Of a stretch of DNA of 64,000 nucleotides, positions 1 through 8,145 are shown piece by piece (position 1 is the first letter of the stretch; every line of letters begins with the position of its first letter). The stretch is from SURF-55 sp040755195 (GTDB lineage Bacteria > Bacillota > Desulfotomaculia > Desulfotomaculales > Ammonificaceae): positions 1 through 64,000 of the forward strand of contig JBFMBL010000009.1 of assembly GCA_040755195.1 (NCBI GenBank), given 5' to 3'. Under the pieces are notes generated by a model. That model searched no databases and was not told where the DNA came from. It saw nothing but the letters and a program-made list of their open reading frames with translations. Position numbers and translations under genes: made by a program.

Positions 1-1
1 C

Positions 2-187
2 AAGCCGGTCATAAAGGGAACGCGAGTTCCCGTAGATATTCTTCTTGGTAAGCTGGCAGGCGGAACGACGTATGAAGAATTGATAAGGGAATATGACCTG
101 ACGAGGGATCAGATTTTTGCCGCTTTGAAGGCTGTCAAGGGGACCGCGATCAGTGACGACAATGATGACAGAATGCAAAAGACATAA
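2..187 (+). CDS. DUF433-family protein (VapB-type antitoxin-like), 5' truncated
   Basis: The frame is open from the window edge to TAA at 185-187 and gives 61 residues. It begins KPVIKGTRVPV and continues with an LxxLAGGTxYEELIxEYDLTxxQIxAAL pattern. That is the winged-helix core of DUF433 proteins, which often act as the antitoxin/DNA-binding partner of a PIN-like DUF5615 toxin. The N-terminus lies upstream of the window. No DUF5615 partner follows within 240 bases, and the next genes are a different toxin-antitoxin pair on the other strand. The family call is confident; the antitoxin role is inferred. Confidence 0.75.
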   Translation, partial: KPVIKGTRVPVDILLGKLAGGTTYEELIREYDLTRDQIFAALKAVKGTAISDDNDDRMQKT

Positions 188-431
188 CGGGCGACGCCCT
201 TGCGGCAAACTATACCACCAGAGCCGCCGCTAACGAAGAACGGATTTATTGTATATTATGAGGCCGGACGCTGACATCCCGATTGTTTAGGGTGGCAGGC
301 CATTAAACCGGGATTTTCAGGCTTCGGGTTTCCGCTTCTATTTTACCACAGAAGAGAAGAGGTGTTCTCAGTACAGAGAGCACCTGTAACTGTCATTAAA
401 CTCCGAACATATAACAGACTTTCACGTTTCG

Positions 432-842
432 TTAAAGCCAGTCTAAGACATGCCTGGCGAATCGTTTGAAATCATCCAGGCTTTTTAAACTCTCATAAAC
501 GATCCTCTGATCTATTTCCAGATAATCGTGGACGAGAATATTTCGGAAACCGGCTATCTGTCTCATGGTACCGGCAAGAGACTCGGGCAGTAAGCCCTCT
601 TCCCTTAAGATCGTGAAAATATCTCCATACCCGTACGGCGGGCGGAAGCCACGGTCAGCGATAACATGGCTGCCTATGTCAATGCAAACCTGCGCGGCTA
701 TCTGCAGATTCCTTTCTACGCGGTCCCGGAGGCCTTCATCCTTCCTGTATTCATCCCAACTGATCCTTGATAACTCCTCGAGTTTGCGCAAAGATTGCTC
801 CAATTTTAGAAGGCGACGCTCAACCGTTTTCCTGTCAACCAC
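432..842 (-). CDS. hepT: HepT-family (DUF86) RNase toxin of a type VII toxin-antitoxin pair
   Basis: 136 residues with a GTG start at 842, preceded on the minus strand by AAGGAGG. The protein is an all-helical HEPN/DUF86 protein. The active-site signature R-x4-H-x-Y is intact as RNILVHDY near residue 101. HepT proteins are HEPN ribonucleases that MntA partners silence by adding AMP to the motif tyrosine. The gene overlaps the 3' end of the upstream mntA by 8 bp, so the two are almost certainly translated together. The toxin role follows from family knowledge and pairing; the sequence itself shows an intact catalytic motif. Confidence 0.85.
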   Translation of the reverse strand: MVDRKTVERRLLKLEQSLRKLEELSRISWDEYRKDEGLRDRVERNLQIAAQVCIDIGSHVIADRGFRPPYGYGDIFTILREEGLLPESLAGTMRQIAGFRNILVHDYLEIDQRIVYESLKSLDDFKRFARHVLDWL

Positions 843-1293
843 CGAACCGGTCCTCCTTGATCCGCCTTATCAACCCTTCGTGTAATATCCTTTCAATGGG
901 CATGAAATCAAAATAACGGTCATATGTGCTTGCCTGAAAGCTCACCCGTTGCGCTTTTCCCCCTTCTTTTTCAAGAAGAAGCCGCCCCTTGCATAATATC
1001 CGGTACGAAAGAGCCGGCGGTGCCTGGTTTAGAATTACCAGATCCACTTCATCGGTTCTAAGTGAGGATGTTGCGGCTGCAAGCAATTCCAACTTTTTTT
1101 CAAAAAAACGGCCGGGCGGAAACTCCTGATCAAGAAGCACCGCCAGGTCTATGTCACTAAGACCTGTCTGCTTATCCTCAGCATATGACCCAAAAAGGTA
1201 AACAGCCAGTACATCCCCGTCACGTTTCAGTTTCTCAACAAGCGACGGCATACATTCCATCACGTTGTGTTGTATCTTTTTAAACCGGTACAA
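835..1293 (-). CDS. mntA: MntA-family minimal nucleotidyltransferase antitoxin
   Basis: The protein has the nucleotidyltransferase signature GSx10DxD (GSYAEDKQTGLSDID) and a later third acidic site in DEVDLVILN. This is the usual MntA layout, which AMPylates and silences HepT. The frame is open up to a TTG at 1305. I chose the TTG at 1293 because a GGAGG lies five bases before it, giving 152 residues. The gene runs leftward and its last 8 bp overlap hepT. It is first in a two-gene operon; no clear promoter or autoregulatory operator stands out upstream. Confidence 0.85.
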   Translation of the reverse strand: MYRFKKIQHNVMECMPSLVEKLKRDGDVLAVYLFGSYAEDKQTGLSDIDLAVLLDQEFPPGRFFEKKLELLAAATSSLRTDEVDLVILNQAPPALSYRILCKGRLLLEKEGGKAQRVSFQASTYDRYFDFMPIERILHEGLIRRIKEDRFGG

Positions 1294-1666
1294 GACAGCC
1301 TCCAAAATGCTTCTCTTAAATACCTTTATTTTACCATAAAACAGAATTTAATTTCACAACTCCGATACATTCTTGGGCGTGCTCCATATTAATTTAGCCG
1401 TCCGCGCCATGTCGTAATCACAGCCTCTGCCCGTACCATCATAAATTTGCAGAACATGGAAGAACAAGGCGGAAAACCGCCTAATTTTGTTCAAATAAGT
1501 TTATTGTATACTTGCGCTCACTCTATTTCCAAAAGTCTGTCTTACAGGTTATAATTATCTGCGTATTTGTCATCACCCTGGAGCCAACCAGCGCCTAATA
1601 AGGTTTATAACATATTAGCGAATGCCTTTTTGTATACAGAAAGGGATTTAAGGGGGTTTTCAGATT
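1294..1666. other. Divergent intergenic region between mntA and the carboxylase operon
   Basis: 373 bases without a convincing gene. It holds a 6-bp GC hairpin (AGGCGG-aaaa-CCGCCT, 1467-1482) followed by AATTTTGTT, which looks like a short intrinsic terminator or attenuator. A -10-like TATACT lies at 1507-1512, but no good -35 stands at the right distance. The carboxylase start at 1667 is preceded by AAGGGGG. I see nothing else I can name. Confidence 0.4.
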
Positions 1667-3511
1667 ATGTGCGCGGTAAGGATCACCGACACCACCCTGC
1701 GCGACGCCCACCAGAGCCTGTGGGCCACCCGGATGCACACCGAGGATATGCTTCCCGTCATTGAGAGTCTGGACCGTATTGGTTTCCACTCGCTGGAGAT
1801 GTGGGGGGGAGCCACTTTCGACGTATGTCTGCGGTATCTTTACGAAGACCCGTGGGAACGTATCAGGGAGATCAAAAAGCGGGCAAAAAATACGCCCCTG
1901 CAAATGCTCCTGCGGGGACAGTCACTTGTCGGTTACGGCCATTATCCGGACGACGTTGCCGAAGCTTTTGTGAAAAAGGCGGCAGAGACCGGGATCGATA
2001 TAATCCGGATTTTCGATGCTCTTAACGATATCCGCAATCTCGAGTTTACCATGAAAGTGGCCAAATCCGCAGGCGCCCACGTCCAGGCCACCGTTGTCTA
2101 TACCTTAAGCCCCGTGCATACCACGGAACACTACCTGGAAACCGGCAAGAAGCTTGTTGAAATGGGGGCCGATTCAATCTGCATCAAGGACATGGCCGGG
2201 ATGATGGCTCCTTATCACGCCTACGAATTAATCAGTTTATTTAAAAAGCATTTTTCGATACCGGTGCAACTCCACTGTCACTATATCGGCGGAATGGCCG
2301 TCGGCGCTTACCTGAAGGCGGCCGAGGCCAATGTCGATGTTATCGACACCGCTTCGGTGCCGCTGGCATTCGGCGCCTCGCAGCCGCCCGTGGAAACGGT
2401 GGTCAGGTCGTTGAGAGGAACGCCGTACGACACCGGACTGAGGATCAGAGACCTTTTTGAAATCGCGCAGTATTTTGAAGAACTTCGGAAGAAGCGGGGA
2501 TTCGACCGCGGCGTCACCCGTATTCACGACATGCGTGTGTTCGACCACCAGGTACCGGGCGGGATGATCTCCAACCTGGTAACCCAGCTTCAGGAACAGA
2601 AGGCGATTCACCGCCTGCAGGAGGTACTGGATGAGATTCCGCAGGTGCGGGCAGAATTGGGTTATCCGCCGCTGGTCACACCAACCAGTCAGATAGTCGG
2701 CACCCAGGCGGTACTGAACGTACTGATCGGCGAGCGTTACAAGCTGATTCCGGAAGAAGTGCGCCGTTACATCCAGGGTTATTACGGCCGGCCGCCGGCG
2801 CCGATCGCCCCGGAGATTCAAAAGAAGGCTCTCGGTGACCGCGAACCGATAACCTGCCGTCCTGCTGATTTACTTGAGCCTTCCCTGGAAAAACTAAGGG
2901 GAGAAATCAAGGATATGGCAACCTCGGAAGAGGACGTCATTTCATACGCGCTTTTCCCTCAGGTTGCGAGGCGGTTCTTTGAAGCCCGCAAAAAAGGAGA
3001 AACCGGAGCGTTGCGCGAAAATGGAAAAGAGAAGCAGGCGGCAAGCGTTGAAAAGGAGGCTGGAGAAATGAATATAAAGGATATCCGTGAACTGCTTAAG
3101 CTTTTGGAGGAAAGCGATGTGTCGGAGTTTTCCCTCGAGAGCGCGGGAATGAAGCTGACCATTCGCAAAGGAGGTTTTCAAGCGCCTGCGAAGGAAACCC
3201 CGCTGAAGGAATCCGTCTCTCAGGAGACAACGCCGGAAACCACCAAACCTGCGGTTTCGATGGAGGACCTGTATTCCGTCAAATCGCCCATGGTCGGCAC
3301 GTTTTACCGGGCGCCGGCGCCTGACGCGCCGCCATACGTTCAAATAGGGGACACCGTCGCCAAAGGGCAGGTGTTGTGCATAATAGAAGCCATGAAGTTG
3401 ATGAACGAAATAGAATCCGAGACATCGGGCGAGATTGTAGACATCCTTGTGGAAAACGGTCACCCGGTGGAATACGGACAGCCTCTTTTCCTTATTAGAG
3501 AAAGAGCTTAA
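1667..3511 (+). CDS. Pyruvate carboxylase subunit B / oxaloacetate decarboxylase alpha-type carboxyltransferase fused to AccB-like biotin carrier
   Basis: 614 residues. Residues 1 to about 270 are an HMGL-like TIM barrel carboxyltransferase (ITDTTLRDAHQS, metal-binding HCHY). The conserved PYC_OADA domain runs to about 450. A linker follows, then from Met468 an AccB-type head (NIKDIRELLKLLEESDV) and a C-terminal biotinyl domain with EAMKLMNE, where Lys is the biotinylation site. With the downstream biotin carboxylase this would form a two-subunit pyruvate carboxylase or feed a transcarboxylase. No sodium-pump membrane subunit is nearby. The gene sits where Firmicutes normally carry accB, directly before accC and the Asp23-family gene, so it looks like a carboxyltransferase fused onto accB. 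It may also supply the carrier for acetyl-CoA carboxylase (inference). Confidence 0.88.
   Translation: MCAVRITDTTLRDAHQSLWATRMHTEDMLPVIESLDRIGFHSLEMWGGATFDVCLRYLYEDPWERIREIKKRAKNTPLQMLLRGQSLVGYGHYPDDVAEAFVKKAAETGIDIIRIFDALNDIRNLEFTMKVAKSAGAHVQATVVYTLSPVHTTEHYLETGKKLVEMGADSICIKDMAGMMAPYHAYELISLFKKHFSIPVQLHCHYIGGMAVGAYLKAAEANVDVIDTASVPLAFGASQPPVETVVRSLRGTPYDTGLRIRDLFEIAQYFEELRKKRGFDRGVTRIHDMRVFDHQVPGGMISNLVTQLQEQKAIHRLQEVLDEIPQVRAELGYPPLVTPTSQIVGTQAVLNVLIGERYKLIPEEVRRYIQGYYGRPPAPIAPEIQKKALGDREPITCRPADLLEPSLEKLRGEIKDMATSEEDVISYALFPQVARRFFEARKKGETGALRENGKEKQAASVEKEAGEMNIKDIRELLKLLEESDVSEFSLESAGMKLTIRKGGFQAPAKETPLKESVSQETTPETTKPAVSMEDLYSVKSPMVGTFYRAPAPDAPPYVQIGDTVAKGQVLCIIEAMKLMNEIESETSGEIVDILVENGHPVEYGQPLFLIRERA
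3053..3070 (+). promoter_or_regulatory. Internal ribosome binding site and ATG at the AccB junction
   Basis: Inside the fused gene, AAGGAGG (3053-3059) lies 8 bases before an in-frame ATG (3068-3070). That ATG is exactly where AccB homologues begin (MNIKDIRELL). Initiation here would make a free 147-residue AccB-sized biotin carrier, the usual AccB length. The site is perfect, but its use is inferred. Confidence 0.65.
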
Positions 3512-3527
3512 TTTGCGAGGTCGGGCG

Positions 3528-4892
3528 ATGTTCAATAAGATTTTGATTGCAAACCGGGGAGAGATCGCGCTAAGGATCATCCGCGCCTGTAAGGAACTAG
3601 GAATAAAAACGGTCATGGTGTACTCGGAGGCGGACCGGGAAAGTCTTCCGGTGCGCCTTGCGGACGAGGCCTTTTGCATCGGCCCGGCGCCGGCCGCAAA
3701 AAGCTACCTGAACTTTACAAACATTATCAGCGTCGCCGAGGTCGCCGGCGCGGAAGCGATTCACCCCGGATACGGCTTCCTGGCGGAAAACGCCAACTTC
3801 GCCGAGATATGCGCGAGCTGCGGAATGGTTTTTATCGGACCGCCGGTGGAAGCCCTTGAAAAAATGGGGGACAAGGCCGTAGCTCGTAAAACCGTGGCAT
3901 CCGTGGGTGTACCGGTAGTGCCTGGTTCTGAAGAAGTGATTTCGAATCCGGCTGATGCCATAGGGATGGCGGAAGAGATCGGTTACCCCGTTATGATTAA
4001 GGCTTCCGCAGGCGGCGGGGGGCGCGGGATGCGCGTAGTGCACACGCGTGCGGAAATGGAAAGGGCGCTTCAGGCCGCCAAAGCCGAAGCGGAAACTTCG
4101 TTCGGTAGTCCTGCGGTATATCTCGAGAAATACGTTGAGGAACCACGTCATATCGAGTTTCAGATCCTTGGCGACAGGGAAGGCAACATAGTATACCTTG
4201 GGGAAAGAGATTGCTCGATTCAGCGGCGCAACCAAAAGCTCCTTGAGGAAGCTCCTTCTTCGGCCATCAGTCCCGCGTTCCGCAAGAGAATGGGCGAAGC
4301 CGCGGTAAAAGCCGCCGGCGCCGCAGGCTATTACAACGCCGGAACGGTAGAGTTCTTGCTTGACAAATACAACAACTTCTATTTCATCGAGATGAACACC
4401 AGGATTCAAGTTGAACACCCGGTGACGGAAATGGTAACGGGCCGGGACCTGGTGAAGGAACAGATCAGGATCGCCGCAGGCGACACCTTACGGTTCAAGC
4501 AGGGGGACATCAAGATCGACGGCTGGGCAATCGAGTGCCGGATAAACGCTGAAGATCCGTCCCGGAACTTCACCCCCTGTCCCGGAAAGGTCACGTCTTT
4601 CCTGCCGCCGGGCGGGCCCGGGGTGAGGGTGGATACCGCCGTGTATCCGGGTTACGTTATTCAACAATACTACGATTCACTGATCGCCAAACTTATCACC
4701 TGGGGACGTAACCGTGAAGAGGCCATGGTCAGGATGGAGCGCGCGCTGGAAGAGTTCGAAATAGAAGGCGTGGCCACGACCATTCCTTTCCACCAGCGCG
4801 TGCTGCGGAACGCTTTCTACAGGCGTGGAGAGGTATACACTAATTTCGTCCAGCGTCGCATCCTGGCTGAGGAAGGTGTAACAAGGAATTAA
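3528..4892 (+). CDS. accC: Biotin carboxylase subunit (acetyl-CoA / pyruvate carboxylase)
   Basis: 454 residues from ATG 3528 (MFNKILIANRGEIALRI); the frame is open further upstream, but homologues begin here. ATP-grasp biotin carboxylase: N-terminal pre-ATP-grasp fold, glycine-rich loop KASAGGGGRGMR at about 158-169, the EMNTRIQVEHPVTE catalytic segment, and a C-terminal domain. It carboxylates the biotin carried by the upstream fusion protein using bicarbonate and ATP. It lies 16 bases after that gene, so the two are translated as an operon. Full length for AccC; nothing unusual. Confidence 0.95.
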   Translation: MFNKILIANRGEIALRIIRACKELGIKTVMVYSEADRESLPVRLADEAFCIGPAPAAKSYLNFTNIISVAEVAGAEAIHPGYGFLAENANFAEICASCGMVFIGPPVEALEKMGDKAVARKTVASVGVPVVPGSEEVISNPADAIGMAEEIGYPVMIKASAGGGGRGMRVVHTRAEMERALQAAKAEAETSFGSPAVYLEKYVEEPRHIEFQILGDREGNIVYLGERDCSIQRRNQKLLEEAPSSAISPAFRKRMGEAAVKAAGAAGYYNAGTVEFLLDKYNNFYFIEMNTRIQVEHPVTEMVTGRDLVKEQIRIAAGDTLRFKQGDIKIDGWAIECRINAEDPSRNFTPCPGKVTSFLPPGGPGVRVDTAVYPGYVIQQYYDSLIAKLITWGRNREEAMVRMERALEEFEIEGVATTIPFHQRVLRNAFYRRGEVYTNFVQRRILAEEGVTRN

Positions 4893-4894
4893 AG

Positions 4895-4923
4895 TTGCCT
4901 TGATGGAAATAATTTAGTATTAT
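4895..4923 (+). promoter_or_regulatory. Sigma-A-like promoter before the asp23 operon
   Basis: TTGCCT (4895-4900), 17-bp spacer, TATTAT (4918-4923). It starts just after accC ends and lies 28 bases before the Asp23-family ATG, so the envelope-stress genes can be expressed apart from accC. Motif match only. Confidence 0.5.
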
Positions 4924-4950
4924 TAATGAAAGCTTGAGGAGGTGTTTTAT

Positions 4951-5346
4951 ATGACAGAAGGAACCGGACAAGAGCTTAAGGGCGAATTTGGAGCGGTTCG
5001 GATTGCGAATGAAGTGGTTGGGATCATCGCGGGTCTCGCGGCTACGGAGGTTCCCGGTGTCGCGGGCATGAGCGGCGGGATAGTGGGCGGCATCGCAGAA
5101 ATGCTGGGCCGCAAGAATCTTTCTAAGGGAGTAAAGGTTGAAGTCGGTGAACGTGAAACGGCCGTCGACCTTTTCGTCGTGGTTAATTTCGGGGTTAGGA
5201 TAGCTGACGTGGCGACGGAGGTTCAATCGAACGTCAAAAGAGCGGTCGAAGAAATGACCGGCCTCACGGTCGTCGAAGTGAATGTACATGTGCAAGGAGT
5301 AATCTTCCCGGAAGAACCCAAGGAAGAAGAAAGAAGGTTGCGTTAA
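4951..5346 (+). CDS. Asp23/Gls24 family envelope stress response protein
   Basis: 131 residues from ATG 4951, eight bases after AGGAGG (4937-4942); an in-frame GTG at 4942 overlaps the Shine-Dalgarno and is unlikely. The protein has the Asp23/YqhY core (IANEVVGIIAGLAATEVPGVAGM, VDLFVVVNFG, VNVHVQGV). Members are abundant membrane-associated proteins linked to alkaline/envelope stress, and B. subtilis YqhY next to accBC is tied to fatty acid synthesis control. The next two genes are the usual partners (AmaP anchor, DUF2273). Confidence 0.9.
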   Translation: MTEGTGQELKGEFGAVRIANEVVGIIAGLAATEVPGVAGMSGGIVGGIAEMLGRKNLSKGVKVEVGERETAVDLFVVVNFGVRIADVATEVQSNVKRAVEEMTGLTVVEVNVHVQGVIFPEEPKEEERRLR

Positions 5347-5432
5347 GACTGCTTTGATCGGAGGCATGATCTGGCTGATTTATTCGCAGCTGATTTGCGG
5401 CAATTCAAGTTCTTTTAAAGGGAGTGATCCCG

Positions 5433-5969
5433 TTGGGACCGTTTGATCGCGGTCTCTTATTGATTTACAGCTTGGTTTTTACGGCGTTTCTGCTTGTAAT
5501 TTTTCTGATTTTTGCAAGGTGGCAGCCGTCTATTGATTTGATGGGGGAAATACTGGCGCCTGAGCAGCGTACAGTTCTCCTGGGCGCTGCAGTCGCCCTT
5601 TTCGTCGCCGGCTTGAGGTTGATGTACGCCAGCCTCAAGCCCCGCCCGCGATCGGACAAGTTGGCCGTGGTCGAAGACAACCCGCTCGGTCAGGTGCGGA
5701 TCGCGGTAACGGCCGTGGAAAACCTTGTTTCCAAAGTGGTCGCCAACTTCCCGGGTGTCAAAGAGGTTCACCCTAAGGTTGTTCCCGATGCCGAAGGGAT
5801 AGTCATTAAGGTAAAAATATCGACCACACCCAGCCTGAACATCCCCGAAGTTTCTAAGGATATCCAACAACAGGTTAAGGATAAGGTTCTCGAGGTAACC
5901 GGCATCTCCGTTAACAGTGTAAGAGTTCTGGTTGAAAACATTGTTACCACAAAGCCAAGGGTCGAATAG
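5433..5969 (+). CDS. amaP: Alkaline shock response membrane anchor protein AmaP
   Basis: 178 residues. I chose TTG 5433 because AAAGGGAG lies about eight bases upstream; the in-frame GTG at 5424 overlaps that site. Two N-terminal membrane segments (about 6-28 and 43-63) are followed by a cytoplasmic Asp23-like domain with the repeated valine-rich beta pattern (IRVAVTAVENLVSKVVANFPGV-type) and the closing NSVRVLVENIV. AmaP anchors Asp23 to the membrane. It sits between the asp23-type gene and a DUF2273 protein, the standard order. Confidence 0.85.
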   Translation: MGPFDRGLLLIYSLVFTAFLLVIFLIFARWQPSIDLMGEILAPEQRTVLLGAAVALFVAGLRLMYASLKPRPRSDKLAVVEDNPLGQVRIAVTAVENLVSKVVANFPGVKEVHPKVVPDAEGIVIKVKISTTPSLNIPEVSKDIQQQVKDKVLEVTGISVNSVRVLVENIVTTKPRVE

Positions 5970-5983
5970 GACGGGAGATAGAC

Positions 5984-6193
5984 GTGAATTATCATGATTT
6001 CTTTGAACGCCACCGCGGTAAAATCATCGGTGTGGCCATCGGGCTGGCTTTCGGCTGGGTTGCCGTTGTCTACGGCTTCTGGAAGGCGGTCTTCGTCTTA
6101 ATCTGCGTCGGGGTTGGATACTACGTCGGGAAAAGAGTTGACGACCAGGTCGACCTCGGCCGTCTGTGGGACAGGCTCTTCAGGGAAAGATAA
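5984..6193 (+). CDS. DUF2273 small membrane protein
   Basis: 69 residues from GTG 5984, with GGGAG about seven bases upstream. It has a short amphipathic start, two closely spaced hydrophobic segments (IIGVAIGLAFGWVAVVYGF and AVFVLICVGVGYYVG) and a charged C-terminus (DRLFRER). This is the DUF2273 pattern found in Asp23/AmaP operons; the molecular role is unknown. Its TAA is followed at once by the nusB GTG, so translation is coupled. Confidence 0.85.
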   Translation: MNYHDFFERHRGKIIGVAIGLAFGWVAVVYGFWKAVFVLICVGVGYYVGKRVDDQVDLGRLWDRLFRER

Positions 6194-6616
6194 GTGAGCC
6201 GGCGGCGAGCAAGGGAAGCGGCCCTGATAGTGCTTTTTCAGATCGACGTAGGACGTGCCGAAACCGAAGAAACCTTAAGCCGGACTATGGAAGACTGGAA
6301 AATACCGGACTTAGAGCGAGAATATGTTCGGGACGTGGTTTTCGGCACGCTCGCGAAACAGGAACGGATCGACGAAAACATTCGCCGGTTGAGCCACGAT
6401 TGGAAACTCGAACGGATGAACAGCGTCGACCGGAACCTGTTGAGACTGGCGTTGTATGAACTTCTTTACCGCGAAGACATTCCGACCAACGTTGCCATCA
6501 ATGAGGCGGTGGAACTCTCCAAGCGATACGGCGGCGAGGACTCACCCCGCTTCATAAACGGCATCCTCGGGAAAGTGGCCGAAGAACATACGGAATACCG
6601 CCAAGGGCGCGAATAG
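6194..6616 (+). CDS. nusB: Transcription antitermination factor NusB
   Basis: 140 residues from GTG 6194, directly after the previous stop. RRRAREAALIVLFQIDVG opens the fold, and the C-terminal block NEAVELSKRYGGEDSPRFINGILG is the NusB hallmark. NusB binds boxA RNA with NusE (S10) in rRNA antitermination. The place between the Asp23 operon and xseA matches Bacillus and Clostridia. Confidence 0.95.
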   Translation: MSRRRAREAALIVLFQIDVGRAETEETLSRTMEDWKIPDLEREYVRDVVFGTLAKQERIDENIRRLSHDWKLERMNSVDRNLLRLALYELLYREDIPTNVAINEAVELSKRYGGEDSPRFINGILGKVAEEHTEYRQGRE

Positions 6617-6652
6617 CCCTTTTTTGTTTTACAGTTTTTGGAGGAAAGTCCA

Positions 6653-7852
6653 ATGCCGGTTTTTACGGTTACGGAAGTTACGCGGCGCATCCAGGAACTC
6701 CTTGACGGCGACCCGGTTCTCGGAGCCCTCTGGGTAAGGGGAGAAATCTCAAACTTAAGCATTCCGGCATCGGGACATCTGTATTTCACTCTAAAAGACC
6801 AGGCTACACAGTTGCGCGCCGTTATGTTCCGTTCACGGGTACAAACCCTGACTTTTCCTATAGAAAACGGATTGATGGTTCTCGTGCGGGGGCGGGTATC
6901 GCTGTACGAACGTGACGGAAAGGTTCAGCTTTATGTAAACGAGATGGAGCCCGACGGCGTGGGAATACAGAGCGTCTTGCTGCGCGAATTAAAATCACGG
7001 CTGGAAAAGGAAGGCCTTTTCGATCCGAGCAGAAAACGCGCCCTGCCTCGTTTCCCCCGCCGGATAGGGGTAGCCACTTCTTCCGAAGGGGCGGCTGTCC
7101 GGGATATTTCAGAAATCATCCGCAGGCGCTGGCCTCTTGCCGAGGTGGTTATCGCCCCGTGCACCGTGCAGGGAGAGGAAGCGCCGCTTATGATCACCGC
7201 TGCCCTTGAGCGGCTCAATCGTCACGGGGATGTTGATGTAATCATCGTGGGGCGTGGTGGCGGCTCGCTGGAAGAACTGTACGCCTTTAACACGGAATTA
7301 GTGGTACGAGGTATATTTGCCTCCCGCGTTCCCGTGGTCTCCGCCGTGGGGCATGAACGCGACGTTACACTGGCCGATCTTGCAGCAGACGCACGAGCCG
7401 CCACGCCATCGGCCGCTGCTGCGCTGACGGTGCCGGATAAGGAAGAGATTTCAGAACACATAAATCATCTGTGTGAAAGGCTGCGTACAGGGGTGCTCCG
7501 CCGGTACGAACTATTACAGTTCCGCTTTAATCAGGCATGTCAGAGCCGCGTTTTCAGCCGTCCCTGGGAAACAATGTACGGCGGGGCGGCACAAACGGTT
7601 GACGGCCTTGCCGCCCGTCTTGAATACAGGATGCGCGGTATTCTTGACAAAACAGAGAAGCATCTGGCTGTTTTGCAAGCAAGGATGGAGGCCATCAATC
7701 CTGCAGGAACCCTGTCACGCGGGTACAGCATCTGTCGCCGGGCCACCACCGGCGAGGTGATTACGGATTCCAGACAGGTCTTAAAAGGGGAAGCCGTGGA
7801 GGTGCTGCTCAGTCACGGGCGGCTCTCCTGCAAGGTGGAAGACTGCAGGTAA
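6653..7852 (+). CDS. xseA: Exodeoxyribonuclease VII large subunit
   Basis: 399 residues from ATG 6653 behind GGAGGAAAG; the in-frame TTG at 6638 overlaps the ribosome binding site. An N-terminal OB fold (TEVTRRIQELLDGDP...LWVRGEISNL, SGHLYFTLKD) is followed by the catalytic region with VGRGGGSLEELYAFN and SAVGHERDVTLADLAADARAATPSAAA. The stop codon TAA (7850-7852) is part of a dispersed repeat end (GTAACTATTCAG). xseB is not next door: it lies 3.3 kb downstream, separated by folD, fchA and a DUF4416 gene. Confidence 0.95.
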   Translation: MPVFTVTEVTRRIQELLDGDPVLGALWVRGEISNLSIPASGHLYFTLKDQATQLRAVMFRSRVQTLTFPIENGLMVLVRGRVSLYERDGKVQLYVNEMEPDGVGIQSVLLRELKSRLEKEGLFDPSRKRALPRFPRRIGVATSSEGAAVRDISEIIRRRWPLAEVVIAPCTVQGEEAPLMITAALERLNRHGDVDVIIVGRGGGSLEELYAFNTELVVRGIFASRVPVVSAVGHERDVTLADLAADARAATPSAAAALTVPDKEEISEHINHLCERLRTGVLRRYELLQFRFNQACQSRVFSRPWETMYGGAAQTVDGLAARLEYRMRGILDKTEKHLAVLQARMEAINPAGTLSRGYSICRRATTGEVITDSRQVLKGEAVEVLLSHGRLSCKVEDCR

Positions 7853-8021
7853 CTATTCAGCCGCTTAGAGTTTCGCTGACCCAGCACTCAAATATCCTAA
7901 GGCTTAGACATATGCCATCGTTATCGGGTGTGTTGAGTGCTGGGCGGCGAGATGCAAGAAGAGCGCGAAAGCCATGCGCAGCATATCGCCGCGCCAGACG
8001 ACCGGGACACCTGAATAGTAC
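7849..8021 (+). repeat. Family 1 repeat, copy a (short form, interrupted by a family 2 element)
   Basis: The left end GTAACTATTCAG (7849-7860) and right end CTGAATAGTAC (8011-8021, one T lost) bracket GCGGCGAGATGCAAG...ATCGCCGCGCC. Compared with copy e at 55939, the left arm is nearly identical up to CTGAC, but the GGAAC that should follow is replaced by a complete family 2 element (7880-7944). The interior hairpin of the long copies is missing. Confidence 0.8.
7880..7944. repeat. Family 2 inverted-end repeat, copy A, nested in family 1
   Basis: CCCAGCACTCAA (7880-7891) and TTGAGTGCTGGG (7933-7944) are perfect 12-bp inverted ends around a 41-base interior with its own small palindrome (CTAAGGCTTAG). 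The interior matches no other copy. Confidence 0.8.
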
Positions 8022-8145
8022 GACTGCAGTTGACGGGGTCATGCTGCCTTTAGGTAAGGCTTTTGTTCCATTTACCTTTCGGGCGTTTACAAACGGTGTC
8101 ACCCGGGGCTAAACTTTCTGAAATAGTCTGGAAGGAGGTACGGTT

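Noticed and set aside
565..885. 106-codon plus-strand frame over hepT
   Set aside because: Antisense shadow of hepT/mntA, which have intact motifs and ribosome binding sites.
1667..3511. Sodium-pumping oxaloacetate decarboxylase
   Set aside because: No beta or gamma membrane subunit nearby, while a biotin carboxylase gene follows directly.
7912..8112. 66-codon open frame between xseA and folD
   Set aside because: Made of family 1 and family 2 repeat sequence.
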